Program-made: the position numbers and the translations under genes
Origin: Narthecium ossifragum
Taxonomy: Eukaryota; Streptophyta; Magnoliopsida; Dioscoreales; Nartheciaceae
Reading direction: 5' to 3'
Assembly (NCBI GenBank): GCA_963920575.1
Contig: OY986973.1
Span: 3,308,606 to 3,372,605 of the forward strand
DNA length: 64,000 bases
The notes under the pieces: generated by a model
Told to the model about the DNA's origin: nothing
Database searches by the model: none
What the model saw: only the letters and a program-made list of their open reading frames with translations
Part shown: one piece after another, positions 12,001-24,737 of the stretch
Layout of the letters: each line of letters starts with the position of its first letter
Numbering within the stretch: position 1 is the stretch's first letter

Positions 12001-13128
12001 AGATCTGCCGGTTGCCATTTTATGAAAAAAGGCAGAATTTCTCTCTCCGAATTGAACCCAATTACCTCTTGAACGTTGTCCCACCTTAACCTCCTGCTTC
12101 TGAATAGCCTCCTCCCAACGAGACTCAACATCTTTCTTAAGCCTCTCCTCCTCAGATGACAAGCCAAATTCCTCCTCCTTCTTATAAAAACCTTCCAAGC
12201 AGCTCTCGAGTCTCTTTCCAAGACCGAAGATGTCAACTGCTCCCTCTCTTCTATCCCAGTTCTTCACTGTAACCTGCAGCTCTTTAATTCTGGTAACCAT
12301 GTTGAACTACGCATTACCATCCAACTGCCTACTCCAAATCCGCTTAACCAAACTCTTGAAAGCAGGTTGCTTAATCCACCAATGCTCGAGCCTAAATACC
12401 CCTGGACCTTCCACCTTTCTATTGTCATCCAACGATATTAGCAGGGGGGCATGGTCCGATGAAATTCTAGCAAGGTGACGTACTACAGTACCTGGGAAGG
12501 ACTCCTTCCACCTATCATTACCCAAAGCTCTATCCAGACGTTCAAGTACCTGGTTCTTTCCTCCTTGGCTATTTGTCCAAGTGCAGCATGGCCCCAAAAA
12601 ACCCAAATCATACAACCCCGTCGAGCATATAAACCGCAGAAAATCACACTCTGCCGCCCCAAAAATAAAAGGAATTCCACCCCGTTTCTCCTCCGCCGAG
12701 AGTATAACATTGAAATCACCTACAACCAAATGCGGCAAATCAACCGAGATCACATGGGCAAGAACCTCCCATAGCTCCCTCCTGTCTACAGCTGTCCTGG
12801 CACCATACACTGCGGAGATCACCCAAGAACCGTGCTCCTCAGTTGTAACAACACCATGCACCGCCTGTCTCGAAAAATGACGGAAAGATACTTGGCCGAT
12901 TTCAGCACGCCAAACCGCAAGGATGCCCCCAAGTCTACCAACTGCTAGCAACAAGTAGGAACACCAAGCTGTCCCAAGTCTTGTACACACCCACTGATAG
13001 TTCTCCTCCACCACTAGAGAATCAATGATGAAAACAAAAGCCGGACTATGCTCTCTGAAGACCCAATGACAGGTAGATACAACCCTCGCCGCCCCTGCCC
13101 CACGACAATTCCATGCAAGAATTTTCAT
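9082..13128 (-). pseudogene. LINE 1 ORF2: endonuclease, reverse transcriptase, zf-RVT, RNase H
   Basis: One reading frame of about 1348 codons, broken by a TAG at 12307-12309 and a TGA at 11527-11529. Order: AP-like endonuclease starting MKILAWNCRGAG, with GDFN and SDHAPLL; reverse transcriptase with SLCNVGYK, SAFVPGRSI, GLRQGDPLSPYLFIL and the catalytic FADD near 11050; a zinc-binding zf-RVT region with CGCPERECSRCG near 9890; and a C-terminal RNase H with VDASVPM, EAEIKAI and ESDSKFAVEI. The TGA falls where relatives have LANRL, so it is a point nonsense change. The start ATG overlaps the TGA that ends ORF1 (ATGA). Every expected domain is present, so the copy looks recently disabled. Confidence 0.93.
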
Positions 13129-15271
13129 AAAATAACTATCCGATCTTCCAGCTGCTCATCTGGACCATCCACATCAACTTCTTCATCTCCACCATCATCT
13201 AACCATGCATTATCCTCCTCTCCACTATCATCGTCTACAAATGGGAAAGCATCATATACAGGGGTCTCCGAGAAAAGAGCATCGTCCACCTTCCTTATCG
13301 ATTGCTCATGACAGCGAATAAGATCTTCAGCTGATCTACTACCTTCGCACGTAGCTCCCATCCTTGGCACAGTGGCATGTGACCCCCCGGGCCCATTGGA
13401 GCCACTACACTGGCCTACCTCCACGGCCCGCCCAAGCTCAAAACCATCATTCCTATTAGAGGTAAGGCCCATGGCATGTTTCCCAATATATACTGGGGAA
13501 CTAAAACCCGGAGGCCTACTTGGCCCGCTTCCAGAAGACTCCCCACCAGACACGTCACCCCCAACCTCACCTGCCATCTCGATAAAAGGAGCGCATGCCT
13601 TCCTCGTCGGTGAATCCCTAGGAGAAGCCAGAGTCGGCGGCGTATCCCTTCTTCTTCGGCGTATCCCTTCTACACCACCCACGTCGCCGGTACCGTCTAC
13701 CAACACCCTGGGTTTCGCCTGCCACCGCTGACGATTCCTACCTTCCCCTTTTCATACCTGTCCACATCGCCTCGATCCCCTCGCCCTCCTTGGGAACCGT
13801 GCCTCAAAGGTCCCCTGAACCATCGCCTGCCTCTCCCTGCCGTGATCCAACCGCCATCGAACTCCGGCGACCGGGCGGATGAGTTGGACCTGTTCACCAT
13901 CTTCTCCACCATCCCAGGTTCTTTGGGTATCCCAACTTCGAGGCCCCTGCCACTGTGTTTTTTGGGTACCCCCTCCATGTCGCCGTTAGCAGCCCCTCCG
14001 ACTCCATCAGCCCCTCCGACTCCCTCAGCAGCCCCTCCGACTCCATCATCAACCCCATCCATGTCGCCGTCAGCAGCCCCTCCGACTCCAACAGCAACCT
14101 CGCCGTCAGCGACCCCACCGACTACGCCCGCCACACCAACACATCCAGCCACAACGAACCCACCGGCGAAACCAACTCTACCAGCCACAATACCACCGGC
14201 GACACCAACTCTACCAGCCACACTTCCAGCCACAGTGACCCCACCTTCCACACCGCCGCAAGCTACGCCATCAGCAACAATACCACCACCACGGGTGCTT
14301 TTGGGACCAGAAGGCACCACGAAGCACCCATCCTTCCAGTGCCCACCCCTCCCACATTTGCTACAGATCGGTATGCCCTCGTACTCAAATTTCTGAAAGA
14401 AATCTTTCCCTTCATACTCTACCTCCACCCCCACACTAAGAGGTTTGTCAAGATTCACCTCAACGCAAGCACGGGCAAAGTAGTAGCCCACCGGCCTTTC
14501 CGGCACCTGAACTACCAAAGGTATCCCAGCATCCGCCACAATTTTTGCAACTGCCTTCATATGATGGAGTTCCGATGAAAGCCCGGGAAGCTGAACCCAT
14601 ACCGGCATCCGGTTGAAAACAGCCTCCAACGGCCTGAAACCCCTCTCCCACCGGATTAATGAAATTGCTCTCCCTTCAACCATCCAAGGCCCATAAGCTT
14701 GCACGAAACATCTCCCCTCCTCTGAGTCAAACCGAACAACAAAAATGTCCTCAGAAATACCAGCAATGTGACATTGCCCCTGCAACTTCCACATAGAACT
14801 CAGTTTCTCCTTAAGAATCCCCATCGGAATTCTTCTACCCATCACTTTGCCAATAAGGGCATTCTCCCACCCCTGACAGAACAGCTCCACCTCCTCCTGC
14901 TCAAACACAACCTTCCTCCTACAGCAGGACCTTAGAACATTTTCTACCTCCTTAGAATTCTTGGAGATTGGTTGAGGCATCATAGCCCAAGGGACACCCC
15001 TCCCCGGGTTAATTAGGACAGGTTCAACAGCATTGGATCGCACAGGGTTATCCAAAGAGGGTACCTGGAGCTGGGCAGAAATCCCAGCTCCAACCACCAT
15101 CTCCAAGCCTCTAGTCTCATCTTCTACCTCCATACTCAAAGGACCAGCCTTTTCTTCCCTTAGCTTCCTTAACTTCCTTAAACCTTTACGTTCCTTCTGA
15201 GCCTCCTGTTGATGAAGAAGGAGACGTCTAAAGCGAGTTTGAAAACCCTTTTTCTCCTTCGACTTCCTCAT
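13125..15271 (-). pseudogene. LINE 1 ORF1: DUF4283 / CCHC nucleic-acid-binding protein, one frameshift
   Basis: The ATG at 15271 opens a 524-codon frame that stops at 13697 (TAG). A second frame continues from about 13706 to the TGA at 13125. Joining them needs a one-base shift in a G-run near 13703-13709, probably a single deleted base. The N-terminal half is a DUF4283 domain with GPWMVEGRAISLIRW and ends in a CCHC knuckle, CSKCGRGGHWKDGC. A long Gly/Val/Ala repeat region (minus-strand complement of 13950-14290) follows. In plant LINEs this protein binds element RNA; that role is family knowledge. Confidence 0.88.
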
Positions 15272-15441
15272 ACACCTTCAGCGTCGAGAACCTGCCGCCG
15301 CCGGAGCGGCTACAGGAGACCAGAAACGCAGCAGGGCTTTCTCCGGCAGGCTGCTTTTTTTCCAGCCCCTCATACGATTCAAGTTAGAATGAACTACGAG
15401 AGTTGCATGTCTGGACTTTGGTAGTGCATCACCTCACAGAT

Positions 15442-15455
15442 GGCTTAGAGTTTGT
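15442..15455. repeat. Target-site duplication of LINE 1, right copy
   Basis: ggcttagagtttgt, identical to 9022-9035; it marks the 5' end of the LINE. Confidence 0.93.
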
Positions 15456-15960
15456 CGCTTGCTTGCTTCATGAATGACAATTTGTTGTAATAAATACTGC
15501 AAGCATTCAGACAATTATGTGATCCTGTAAAAATTGATTAATGAAGAGGCATGGACCACATTGATGAATTTCTACAATCACAATTGGTGATTTAATATTG
15601 TATCAGAGCTGCTGAGTTCCAGAGATTCGAACTTGATTAATCCTGTGTTGCGGTTGAATTCACAATCATAATGTGCTAAAATATTTAGACATGATGGTCA
15701 GAGAGGATTGAGATAACAATGAACTCCCAACTACATAATTTGTGGATCAGATGTATGATAGAATGCACTGTATTTATAAGGTTGATTTGGATCCTAACAT
15801 CCCATTGCATTGTGGATCCTAACGGACGTCCAATAGGATACTGGTAGGACCGTAGGATTGGGGTGTTTTCTTGACCCATACCCGATAAGAAACATTGGAT
15901 CGGGTTATCGGAATATGGAGCTCCGTTGACGACGAGGCGGAACCATATCATCGTTGTATA
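15456..15960. other. Displaced 3' flank of the acidic-protein gene, then intergenic
   Basis: AATAAA at 15489-15494 is the first strong polyadenylation signal after the LINE and may have served the upstream gene before insertion. The rest, up to the probable first exon of the RS gene near 15960, shows no coding potential. Confidence 0.45.
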
Positions 15961-17217
15961 ATAGTCTCTCCTCCCTAAAGATCCCCTCTCGATGAGACTG
16001 GCAAAACCCTAAACCGCTACGCTTTCACGTGAGTCGCTCACCTTCTCCAAGATCTCGTTTTCATTACTAGAAGTGTTCTATAATCTCCAGTTTTCCCCAT
16101 TTCTCTTGCAATTAAATCTTAAATGCTGTGCCAAATCTCAACTATGTCTTTGCTCGATCCTTTTCTGGTTCAAAAATTGGTTCTTTTTTTTTTTTTGGCG
16201 AAAATACTGCCACAAATCAAGATGCTCATCAATCTAGATGTTTTGCGGATTTTTTTTGCCCCCCTAGAAATGTGCTTGATTCATCTCTAAGAGCCCAAGT
16301 GGAAAAGAGCGATATTTGACGCTCAAGTGTTTGTTTATGTGCATCTTCGATCAGGAATCAGTATCTAGAATGCTATAGGTTTGGAGTCTTTTCGTTCGCT
16401 AGATAATGGTGTTCTCCGCTACCAAGTTTGGCCTTGCTACGCCGTTTTTATGACATATATATTTTCTTTACGAAGTTGAGCTTGTCTGTGTGTTCTTGCA
16501 ATGTTCTGCAATCTTTTTGGTGTTCTGAGTTTTGTCTTTATAGTTGAATATCTATTTTCTTAATTGGTCTTTTCGTGTATGTTCCCTGGGAATAACTCCT
16601 TGGTGTTTGCTTGATAACATTTGTGGTGCTAAAATACTCGGGAGTCTGCTTCTTTTTTTTATCGTGATTTTAAGTTACAAAGCTCAGAAATATGCTTTTC
16701 ATGATCACAGTTTGGGGTGTGGGAAGGGCCATTCTGTTATGTTGTTCATTAACTTTGAAAGATATCTAGCACTGAGGTCAAGTTGATGGGTCATATGAGG
16801 TTAGATGGACTTACTAAGTGCATGAGATGCTAGCTTGCTTATGATATATCCATGTTATCTAATGAAGTTAAAAGGAACCACTCTTGGTAGAAAATCTTTA
16901 ATCTTTGCTTGTTAATTTCCATGATTTCTTAGGCCTTCTGGTTTTACCTTATTGGGGTTGTTCTCTCACTTGATGGTACATTTTTTTTTCTGCACCATGA
17001 CTGCAAGGCTATAAAATAAATAGAATAATTCAGGTTTGCAAATGCTAGTCTGTGTTACTCATAACGTTTCACTTGCCATCGTTTATGTTGTGGTTGCTTC
17101 ATTATTGTTTGAAGCCTTTTTTGATGTGCGTCAAAGCACATTTCGTCTGCAAGCCATCTTTAGAGTATTATATAGAGGCTTGTATATTGATTTCAGCAAT
17201 TCTTGGAGGAGAAAAGG

Positions 17218-20200
17218 ATGGCGAAGAAGAATCAGTCTTCCCCGGGTGATAGTTCTGATGGAGGGGGAAATATGAAACGCAGGAAACCTGTTAAAGATAG
17301 CAGAAAGAAGAGAAAAAGGAAATACTCATCATCCGATTCATCTAGTTCCGAGGATTCTGGTTCGGTCTCCTATTCCGATAGTGAATCTGATTCCTACTCT
17401 TCGTCTAGTGGCACAAGTTCATCTAGTGACTACAGACGCAAGAGGCGAAGAAAAGCATCAACCAAGGACAAATATAAACATCAAAAAGTAAAGAGAGACG
17501 GTGGTAGAGGAAAACGGGATAGAAGACATGACGAAAGATCAAAACGCAAATCGAAATGGTATTTTGCTTGCTTTTATATGCATTTGAACTTTCTCATAGG
17601 ACTTCTTACCAGTTTCAGTTATTAACACTGTCTTCGGCTCTTTTTTTCGCTTCTATGCAAAATGCTATATCATTTGTGGGTGTTTTTTTTATCTTCAGGA
17701 GTTCAGAAAGTTCTGGTGATTCAAAGTCTAAGAGTACAAGCGATAGTTCTGATAGTGAAAAAGTTGGCAATAAAGTGGTTGCTCCCAACAGCAAAAGCTT
17801 GGTGAATAAATCTAAAGCGTCTTCTGAAGTTTTAGGTTCGTAATGGACCACATAGTGTATGTTTTGCTTCGGGTGCTTTCAGCATTACCTGAACAAGTTT
17901 TTTATTTGGTGTTTATCCTTGTTCCTTTTGAGTTCACATTATCGTTCAACGCATTAATTATTTTCAGTGCCAAGATACTTTTACCTTGTGATGATGTTTG
18001 TCCCGTGTCATATCTGTTTACATGCTATTGGCTCAATTATGTGACCCCGAATTGTTTATTCTAATTTGGGATATCATTCATTGGTTAGAATTTTGTAGTC
18101 GTGAGTACAATAACTCCATGGATCTGAAGGCTCTTTAGAGCTGGATGTGCTCATATGAGGTGCAAAGTTACTTTTGCTAGAATTATGCAAACTCTATCAT
18201 TCATTTGAGAAAACAAATATGCAATAAGCTCATTGCTGAAGTCTTATGAATTGTGTTGAGCTTGCTGCAAACCTGGGACCTCTTGCATGTGAGATTTGTG
18301 TGGTAGCCTACTACACTACCCAGACTTGTTTTGCACTTGTTTCTGACTAGTTTACATTAGTAATCACCAATATTTTTTCGTCGGCATTAGTATTTGTACT
18401 CAATCACATGCAGTATAATCCATTACGGTCCCGTACTGAGGTTCATTCATTTGTTAGTTTTTCTTGAATGTTTTCGGGTTGATCCACCATCTATTGGCAT
18501 GGTTTTTTCAAAGATCAAACTGCAAGATTTTGATTGGCTTTTGCTGGAGTCCTGGTAGTGTCCATGAACTGTTGATTGTAAGGTTTGGGATGAAAGATCT
18601 AAAGGGCATTTTTCTCCTGATGTATGTTTTGAGTCCCAAATTTCTGGTAGAATATGAAATTCAGCAGATGCATGGCTAGCTGAACTGCATCTCTATGGGG
18701 TAATAGATTTTTATAGTAAAGGTGATAGGGAGTGGCAGAATTTGGCTGGTTCTGAATTGTAGAGTTTTAGCCTTTTAGGTACGAGTAAGATTTTATTTGA
18801 AAAGGTACTTAGAATAGCATACTATTATTTGGTAACTTAGCAGACTTTCAAGTTCATATCCTTCAGTGGTACAAGTTGAGGTGCGGAAGAATATGCATAT
18901 TTGCTATTATCCGAAACCAACTAGTAGTGGTTTAATTGCTATTACTCGTTGCTTTTATAATATGGAAGCATGTTGAGTCTCTACAAGGTAAACCAACATA
19001 ACGATTTTGTGCCTCTTTTAAAGCAGTTTTATTCTGTCTCTTCTCATGTTTAAATCTTTTCCCCTACTTATTAAGCTATCATGATGTGCCCAATTAGTCG
19101 GTGGGAGTTTTTGCCTATAATAAATGTTCTGTCCATATGAGAGCAAGATCTTAAACTATCATGACTTGGTCTGCTTATAAAGACATGTTTTACTTGACCA
19201 CCTAGCATGAAATAGGATATCTTTTGGTGGTTAAAAAAAGTGTTAAGATAATTAGGCGATACTCATTTCTATAAAATTTTGAGCATGCTTATTCTTTATA
19301 TTGGAGCATTTGAGTTAGAAAGCACATGTTTAACCTATCTATTATCATCCACTCTTTCAACAGGAAAGAAAAGTAGAGCACCCTTATTGCTTGCCAAATT
19401 TTTTTAACATTATTTCACCGCAGTAAATCCTTCCATGGATTTGAAAATTTTGCTAGCATTAATATTGGTATGGATAGCATGCATCGAGATCAAAATTGAG
19501 ATTACTTTTGTTTTTTTACTTTGTTTTCTTTTTGTCATTCTTGTTATCTCTATTCGTCTCCAGGTGGTGGAAAATCTTCTACACCTATCTCGGGCAAAGA
19601 AGCAGCTTTGGAGGCGCCAAAGAAAGATAAACTGACAATAATGGATGGTCATGAGATACATGGAAAGGTAGAATTTCTCGGGGAGAAGAGGGAAGCTCCA
19701 ACCGACAAGAATGACTTAGGTGGAAAATCTGACAGATCGCCAATTCGAAATTCTGGTTCTGAAGATAAATCCAGCAAGCCGAGGTTTAATATCTTGATTG
19801 GGTTTATCAGATTTGTGTTTATGTTCTTCTGCATTGAATTTGATGTGATCTTACCATTTGATATGTCAGACTAGACATGGAAGCTAAATCAAGCCCAATC
19901 AAGAATCTGCAAGGAAATGCTAGTCAAAAGGCTTCTGCACCATCTGAATTAAATAAATTGCGAAATTCATCAAGAAGCCCCTCTCCAGATGGAGGTCAGA
20001 AGCGCATAAGAAAAGGTCGTGGATTTACAAAGGAATACTCCTATGCACGTAGGTACCGAACGCCATCACCTGATCGTTATCCTGCTTATTCAAATCGCTA
20101 TAGAGCAAGGAATGACGAAAGAAGGGATCAAGATAGGTAATCAAGCTATATCTGGCTGAATCTAGTAATATTTTTTATTGGACAGTAAACCTTAATTTAG

Positions 20201-20979
20201 CCTCCCACAGGTACTCAAGGTACAGGACATTTACTAGGCGATCACCACCAAGATATAATCATCGATCCCCTAGAGGCAGTAGCCCTGTCAGGTCTCTTTG
20301 ACTGCCTTAAACTTCTCTGATAGTTTTTGTTGTCGTTTGCAAATTGTTATGCATAAGGTTTTATCGCTCATCTCCAGGATATTGCTTTACTTTCTGATAT
20401 TCATTCCGCATTTCTTTTGATCTTTTCAATTTTTCCTTTGCTGCATCCAAGTGCACCGTTTTGTGCATGTCGGATGCTTGGTTTTGTTGTTACTTGTTCT
20501 CTTAAATTCATGAAAAGTTGTGTATGATTGTTGTCTCCATGTTCCTTGAATTATGCTCCATTTTCAAAATATCGGTATGGTTGTTTCCATGCAGATTCAA
20601 TGGGAGAAGGGAACCACGCAGGAGCATATCACCAAATCCTGTTGGCCACCGCAGCCGTATGCGGGATTCCAGCAGGAGCCCAAGACGAAGCCGAACCCGA
20701 AGCCGAAGCCCATTTGATGAGCGGCCAGGAATGAGCGATAGGCTTCGATCTCGTCTTGGTCCTCAAGGGAGCAGCCGGCCTTCAGGTAGAGGAAGATCAA
20801 GGTCGAGGAGCCCGGACTCTTCAACATCAAAATCTGCAAAATCTGCTGACGCGGGCATCCCTCCCACCAAAGGCATGAGATCTCCGAAGCCTCCAAGCAG
20901 GTCTAGGTCCAGCAGTCCAGGCGTGAACAATGGCCTGGTTTCGTATCCAGACGTTAGCCCTGATACTATCCAGAGGTAG
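17218..20979 (+). CDS. RS-rich protein resembling the tail of CYP63/CYP95 cyclophilins, without a PPIase domain
   Basis: Exons 17218-17558, 17699-17835, 19564-19783, 19870-20136, 20211-20291 and 20595-20979 all have GT-AG borders and matching phases, giving 476 residues. The start follows an acceptor at 17196 (ttcag), so a 5' UTR intron from about 16030 is likely; the ATG context is aggATGGcg. The protein is basic and Ser/Arg-rich: [17 protein letters not shown] near the start, [12 protein letters not shown] in exon 4, then RSRTRSRSP and GRSRSRSPD, ending [17 protein letters not shown] tails bind splicing factors in the nucleus, and this order resembles the C-terminal part of multidomain plant cyclophilins. 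No cyclophilin core is encoded in the window, so it is either a truncated paralogue or an independent RS protein. Intron 2 (1.7 kb) holds nothing recognised. It converges on VTE3. Confidence 0.82.
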
Positions 20980-21437
20980 AGATTGCCTTGAAGTCAAAAC
21001 CTCATTTACCAGATGATAGTGTACATTGGGCCACCTGCTAATATGGCTTTTCTAGCTTTTGAATTTCCAATATCTTCCATTCAGTTGTGTTTGATCTGTG
21101 AATTATGATTCCATGTATGCCACTAAGTTATTTCTCCTGTGATTTTGACTTCAGTGAAGCTATGCTTGCTCTCTCTTACCTTCTTTTGTGACGTGATATA
21201 TTGGCTACAATCTCTATTGTTAAAGGGTCTTATGCGAGTTCTTTTTATGACGGAGTCGCCTAATGTTTGCGCGGCATATGAAAATGACCACAATCACTTC
21301 TTTCATGAAAATTTCAGATAGAAATCCTCTGTACATTGATATAAGATTGTCACAGTAACAGAGCCAAACACAAGCACAGTGATCCATTAACAAATACAAT
21401 TTATATAGCCCACTCACGTGCAACCAAACTAATCTAC
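20980..21437. other. Convergent 3' region between the RS gene and VTE3
   Basis: The stops of the two genes are 458 bp apart and both transcripts end here. No coding sequence is visible; the two 3' UTRs may approach or overlap each other. Confidence 0.5.
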
Positions 21438-22662
21438 TCATATGGGCATGCCTTGTGGCACTATCTTATCTTTGATCCACATATAAACAGGCACCAAAGT
21501 GAAGTAGGCTGCTGCAATACTACCTAAGATGAAACGGAGCAGTAACGTGAATGGATTCACTGGCTTGTTCACATCCTCTGCCTTTGGTCCAAGCTGCAAC
21601 ACAAAACCAGAATATATATCAAAGCTAGAACAAAACTAGCAACAAAATAACTAGATATACTCTATTAAGAGGAGAGGTACCTGCAAAGGGGAGTCCCCAG
21701 ATTGCCTCTTGACGCCTGTGACACAGCAACCCATGATAAGACCATAGCGACGCACACCTCGGTACCATTTGGGCCCAATCCTCTTCAGCTTCACATCATT
21801 GAATCCAGCCTTTTTGAACCATTCTATGTACTCCTCTTCTTTAGGGAAGAGCATCCACATATCAGCGAAGAAGCGAGACAGCCAAAAGGTTGGGTATATT
21901 GGGCCGATCACACACGCTATTCCTCCAATTTTCAGCACTCTGTATGCTTCCTTGATTCCGCGCTGTGGATCAGGCCAGTACTCAATGCTGGAGGAGAATT
22001 GCATGACCATATCATATCATGATCATAACTTCAAGTTTATATTCATATAGTCTTAAAAAATAGAGCGGAGTGTTCTACGTGCTCTTAAATTATATTCGGA
22101 ACAAGAGTATAGAAGAAAAACTTCACCTGCCGGCGGAAACATATCTGTCGGCGGACTCGGTGGGGAACGGAAGATCCTCGGCGTCGCCCTCAACAAAGGT
22201 GCACTCCTTCAGCTCCTCCTTGGCCTTGGCCTTGGCCAGCTGGTGCGGCGACTGGTCGAGGATGGTCACATTCTTAGGCTTGATAGTCTTGATGATCCCC
22301 AGAGTGGTGAAGCCGGTGCCGCCGCCGACGTCCACAACCTTGAACCCGGAGTTCCAGAGTTCGGCGGGCTCGAGGGCCTCGTCGCGCATGTCCTCGGTCC
22401 AGTGGCCGGGGTTGACGACGTGGTCGTAGACGATGGAGAGGAACCTGTAGAACCAGAAGGCCTCCTTCTTGTGCTGGATGAATCTAGGCTGGGACGCAGG
22501 CCTGGCTGAGGGGGAGAGGCTGCAGCATCTTGGTGGCGCCATGGCTCTGGCTCTTGGGTTGCCATTGGTGGGCAACAAACCCAACTTAGGGAGGGTCATG
22601 CCATGAAGAGAGGAATCCATGAATCCCAAGCCATTGGCACCATTGAGCATGTAGGAGGCCAT
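21438..22662 (-). CDS. VTE3: MPBQ/MSBQ methyltransferase (VTE3), chloroplast inner envelope
   Basis: Minus-strand exons 22662-22127, 21987-21681 and 21593-21438 join in phase to 332 residues, close to the usual 335-345. Residues 1 to about 60 are Ser/Pro/Arg-rich, as in a plastid transit peptide. SAM-binding motif I is VVDVGGGTGF (about 109-118), followed by LDQSPHQLAKA and the acidic motif EGDAEDLPFP. The junction of exons 1 and 2 restores YVSAGSIEYWPDP, a signature of this family. The C-terminal exon contains a membrane segment near ILGSIAATYFTLVPVYMW, the single anchor expected of this envelope protein. The enzyme methylates 2-methyl-6-phytyl- and 2-methyl-6-solanyl-benzoquinol in tocopherol and plastoquinone synthesis. 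No defect is seen. Confidence 0.96.
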
Positions 22663-24696
22663 GGAATGATTAATGATTCAAAAATACCCAGACCAAGAAA
22701 CAAGGAATTTCTCTACAAAGTTGAGGAAAAACACAAACATTCCTTAGCTAGCTAGATTCTGTGAAGATCTAGTCTAAAGAGTTGAGCAAAGAAGAGGATG
22801 AGGAGATGGGTTTTTCTTTTGTTTATGATGGAGTAGAGCCAGGTGTCATAGGGACGACCATAGGTTTTGAGGGGTTATAGATAGATGAGAGATTGTGTGT
22901 GATTGGTTGGTCGTTGATTATAGAATCTAGTTGTGGAGGCTGGAATATTTTTCTTCTGATGGGGTTTTATATATAAACATCGATCTGTGTAAAAATCCTC
23001 ACAATTTCTTTTCTTTTTTTCTTTCGGTTCTTTTTTTTTCTTCTAATTGCGTATTAGATTCCTCAACGTTTGGATTGTTTCTCTTAGGGGTGGGTTCTAC
23101 GCCACTCAAAAGATCCTATTTTTCATAATGTATTCTTTCTCATATAGGCTATGGTGGTTATTTTCATGGAATGTTCACAATACTCTTTGAATAACGACAT
23201 GAGGAAGATTAACTTAAATACACAAGGCTTAATAACCATGGGGACAAAATAAACCTTGAAATCCAAAGTTTTGATTTGTCCCGTTATGTAATGACATTTT
23301 GTTATTTTTTTCACATGGTGTACATGATCCGGTTTTAATCCGAAGCCCCTTGATCAGATGATGTTGGACCAAAGTTCTGTTTTGAAATCTTTTGATAGAT
23401 TTCAGAGACTATTTTAATATTTTAAAGATTTTAAAGACGTGATCTTATGTACATGGTTGAAATCATCTACATTACACACGGTAATTGGTTTCTATCTAGG
23501 CCAAATTATTTGGGGCTTAAGCTTAGTCTTTTTTGACCTGGTAAAATGTCTAACCTATATAAGCTGTTACTGAACACTGCACAGAGTTCATAGGCATGGC
23601 TTGTGACCTATGTTATTTTTGCAAGGATCATAAATAATCTAATAAGGATCTGAACTTGGAACCGCCCTCTAGCTTGTGATAGATTAAAAGATCATGGCAT
23701 GATTGTGAGAAAGAAGGTGATGGCATGTGGTATTGGTGTGACAAATTGTTATTGTGCTTTGTCTGTTTGAATAAATACAAAAATTAGTGTGGTGCCCTAG
23801 ATTTATTGGAAGGAAACATTGCATGCTTTGTTGGCCTATTTAACCATTGTTATGCTTCATATATGGACTACCACAATCTTATCAAAGCATTTTTTATCCT
23901 TGTGCCAACTCCATTAAAATAATATACTTCTTGATATTGCACGTATGCAATAAATTGTAGATTTGGTACAAGTTTGGATCATAATATTATGATAGAAACA
24001 TATATGTTCATATAAGTGTAAATCCATATCATCGAATACATAGTCATACCGATTGCTGATCGCATTTTTTTTAATTCAGATTATATTTGCCCAAGAAAAT
24101 TGATAGTACTTTTTTTGTTTTCAAATGACAATTTTTATCTACATCTCCTTGATATTTGGTTCTTTGATTTTTTTTTTTTTTATGAATTTTTAGTTGTAGA
24201 TATCCTGCAAACGAAGACTCCACAAGTCAAACTTGATTAAAGACCTTGATCTATCATTACGAACATTCAGAGAGTTGGCAAGTTTTTCAGTCCATTTTGC
24301 TCGATCTATTCTGAAAGTTATCAACTTGATTTTGTTATCACTTGATTTAATAGTGTGTTTCTTATTTTCCTTGTTTAATTGTTCATGTTCTTTCATGTGC
24401 AGAAGAGGCAGAGCAGTCAAAATGATTTATTACATTCTCGTTGACAGGTGGTCCTCAATATATACCACATCTCAGAAGTAAGTGGTTTCTTCTTGTATTT
24501 TCGAATTGGGTGTTCTACTAACTAGCTATTAATTTAGCTTATCTGTGTTTATGTAATAACCACATAAGGATTGTTGAAATGATGAAATGAGGGCTTAAAG
24601 TTGTACAGCTTACTCTGTTCTTCTAGGTTTTTTCTCTCTTTTTATGGAGAAGTTTATAAATTTTGGTACACATGTTGTCACGATTGGTGTGAGAGA

Positions 24697-24737
<41 letters not shown>

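Larger units (their letters stand above)
9036..15441 (-). mobile_element. LINE 1: near-complete L1-type non-LTR retrotransposon with RNase H
   Basis: About 6.4 kb on the minus strand. From its 5' end: a roughly 170-bp 5' UTR (15272-15441), ORF1 (15271 to 13125), ORF2 (13128 to 9082), a short 3' UTR and a poly-A tail, seen as poly-T at 9036-9045. It is flanked by a perfect 14-bp duplication. The coding regions carry only two in-frame stops and one frameshift, suggesting a fairly recent insertion. It lies opposite to and just downstream of the acidic-protein gene. Confidence 0.95.

Noticed and set aside
13842..14578. Pro/Thr/Ser-rich plus-strand open frames
   Set aside because: They are the antisense of the Gly/Val/Ala repeat region of LINE 1 ORF1.
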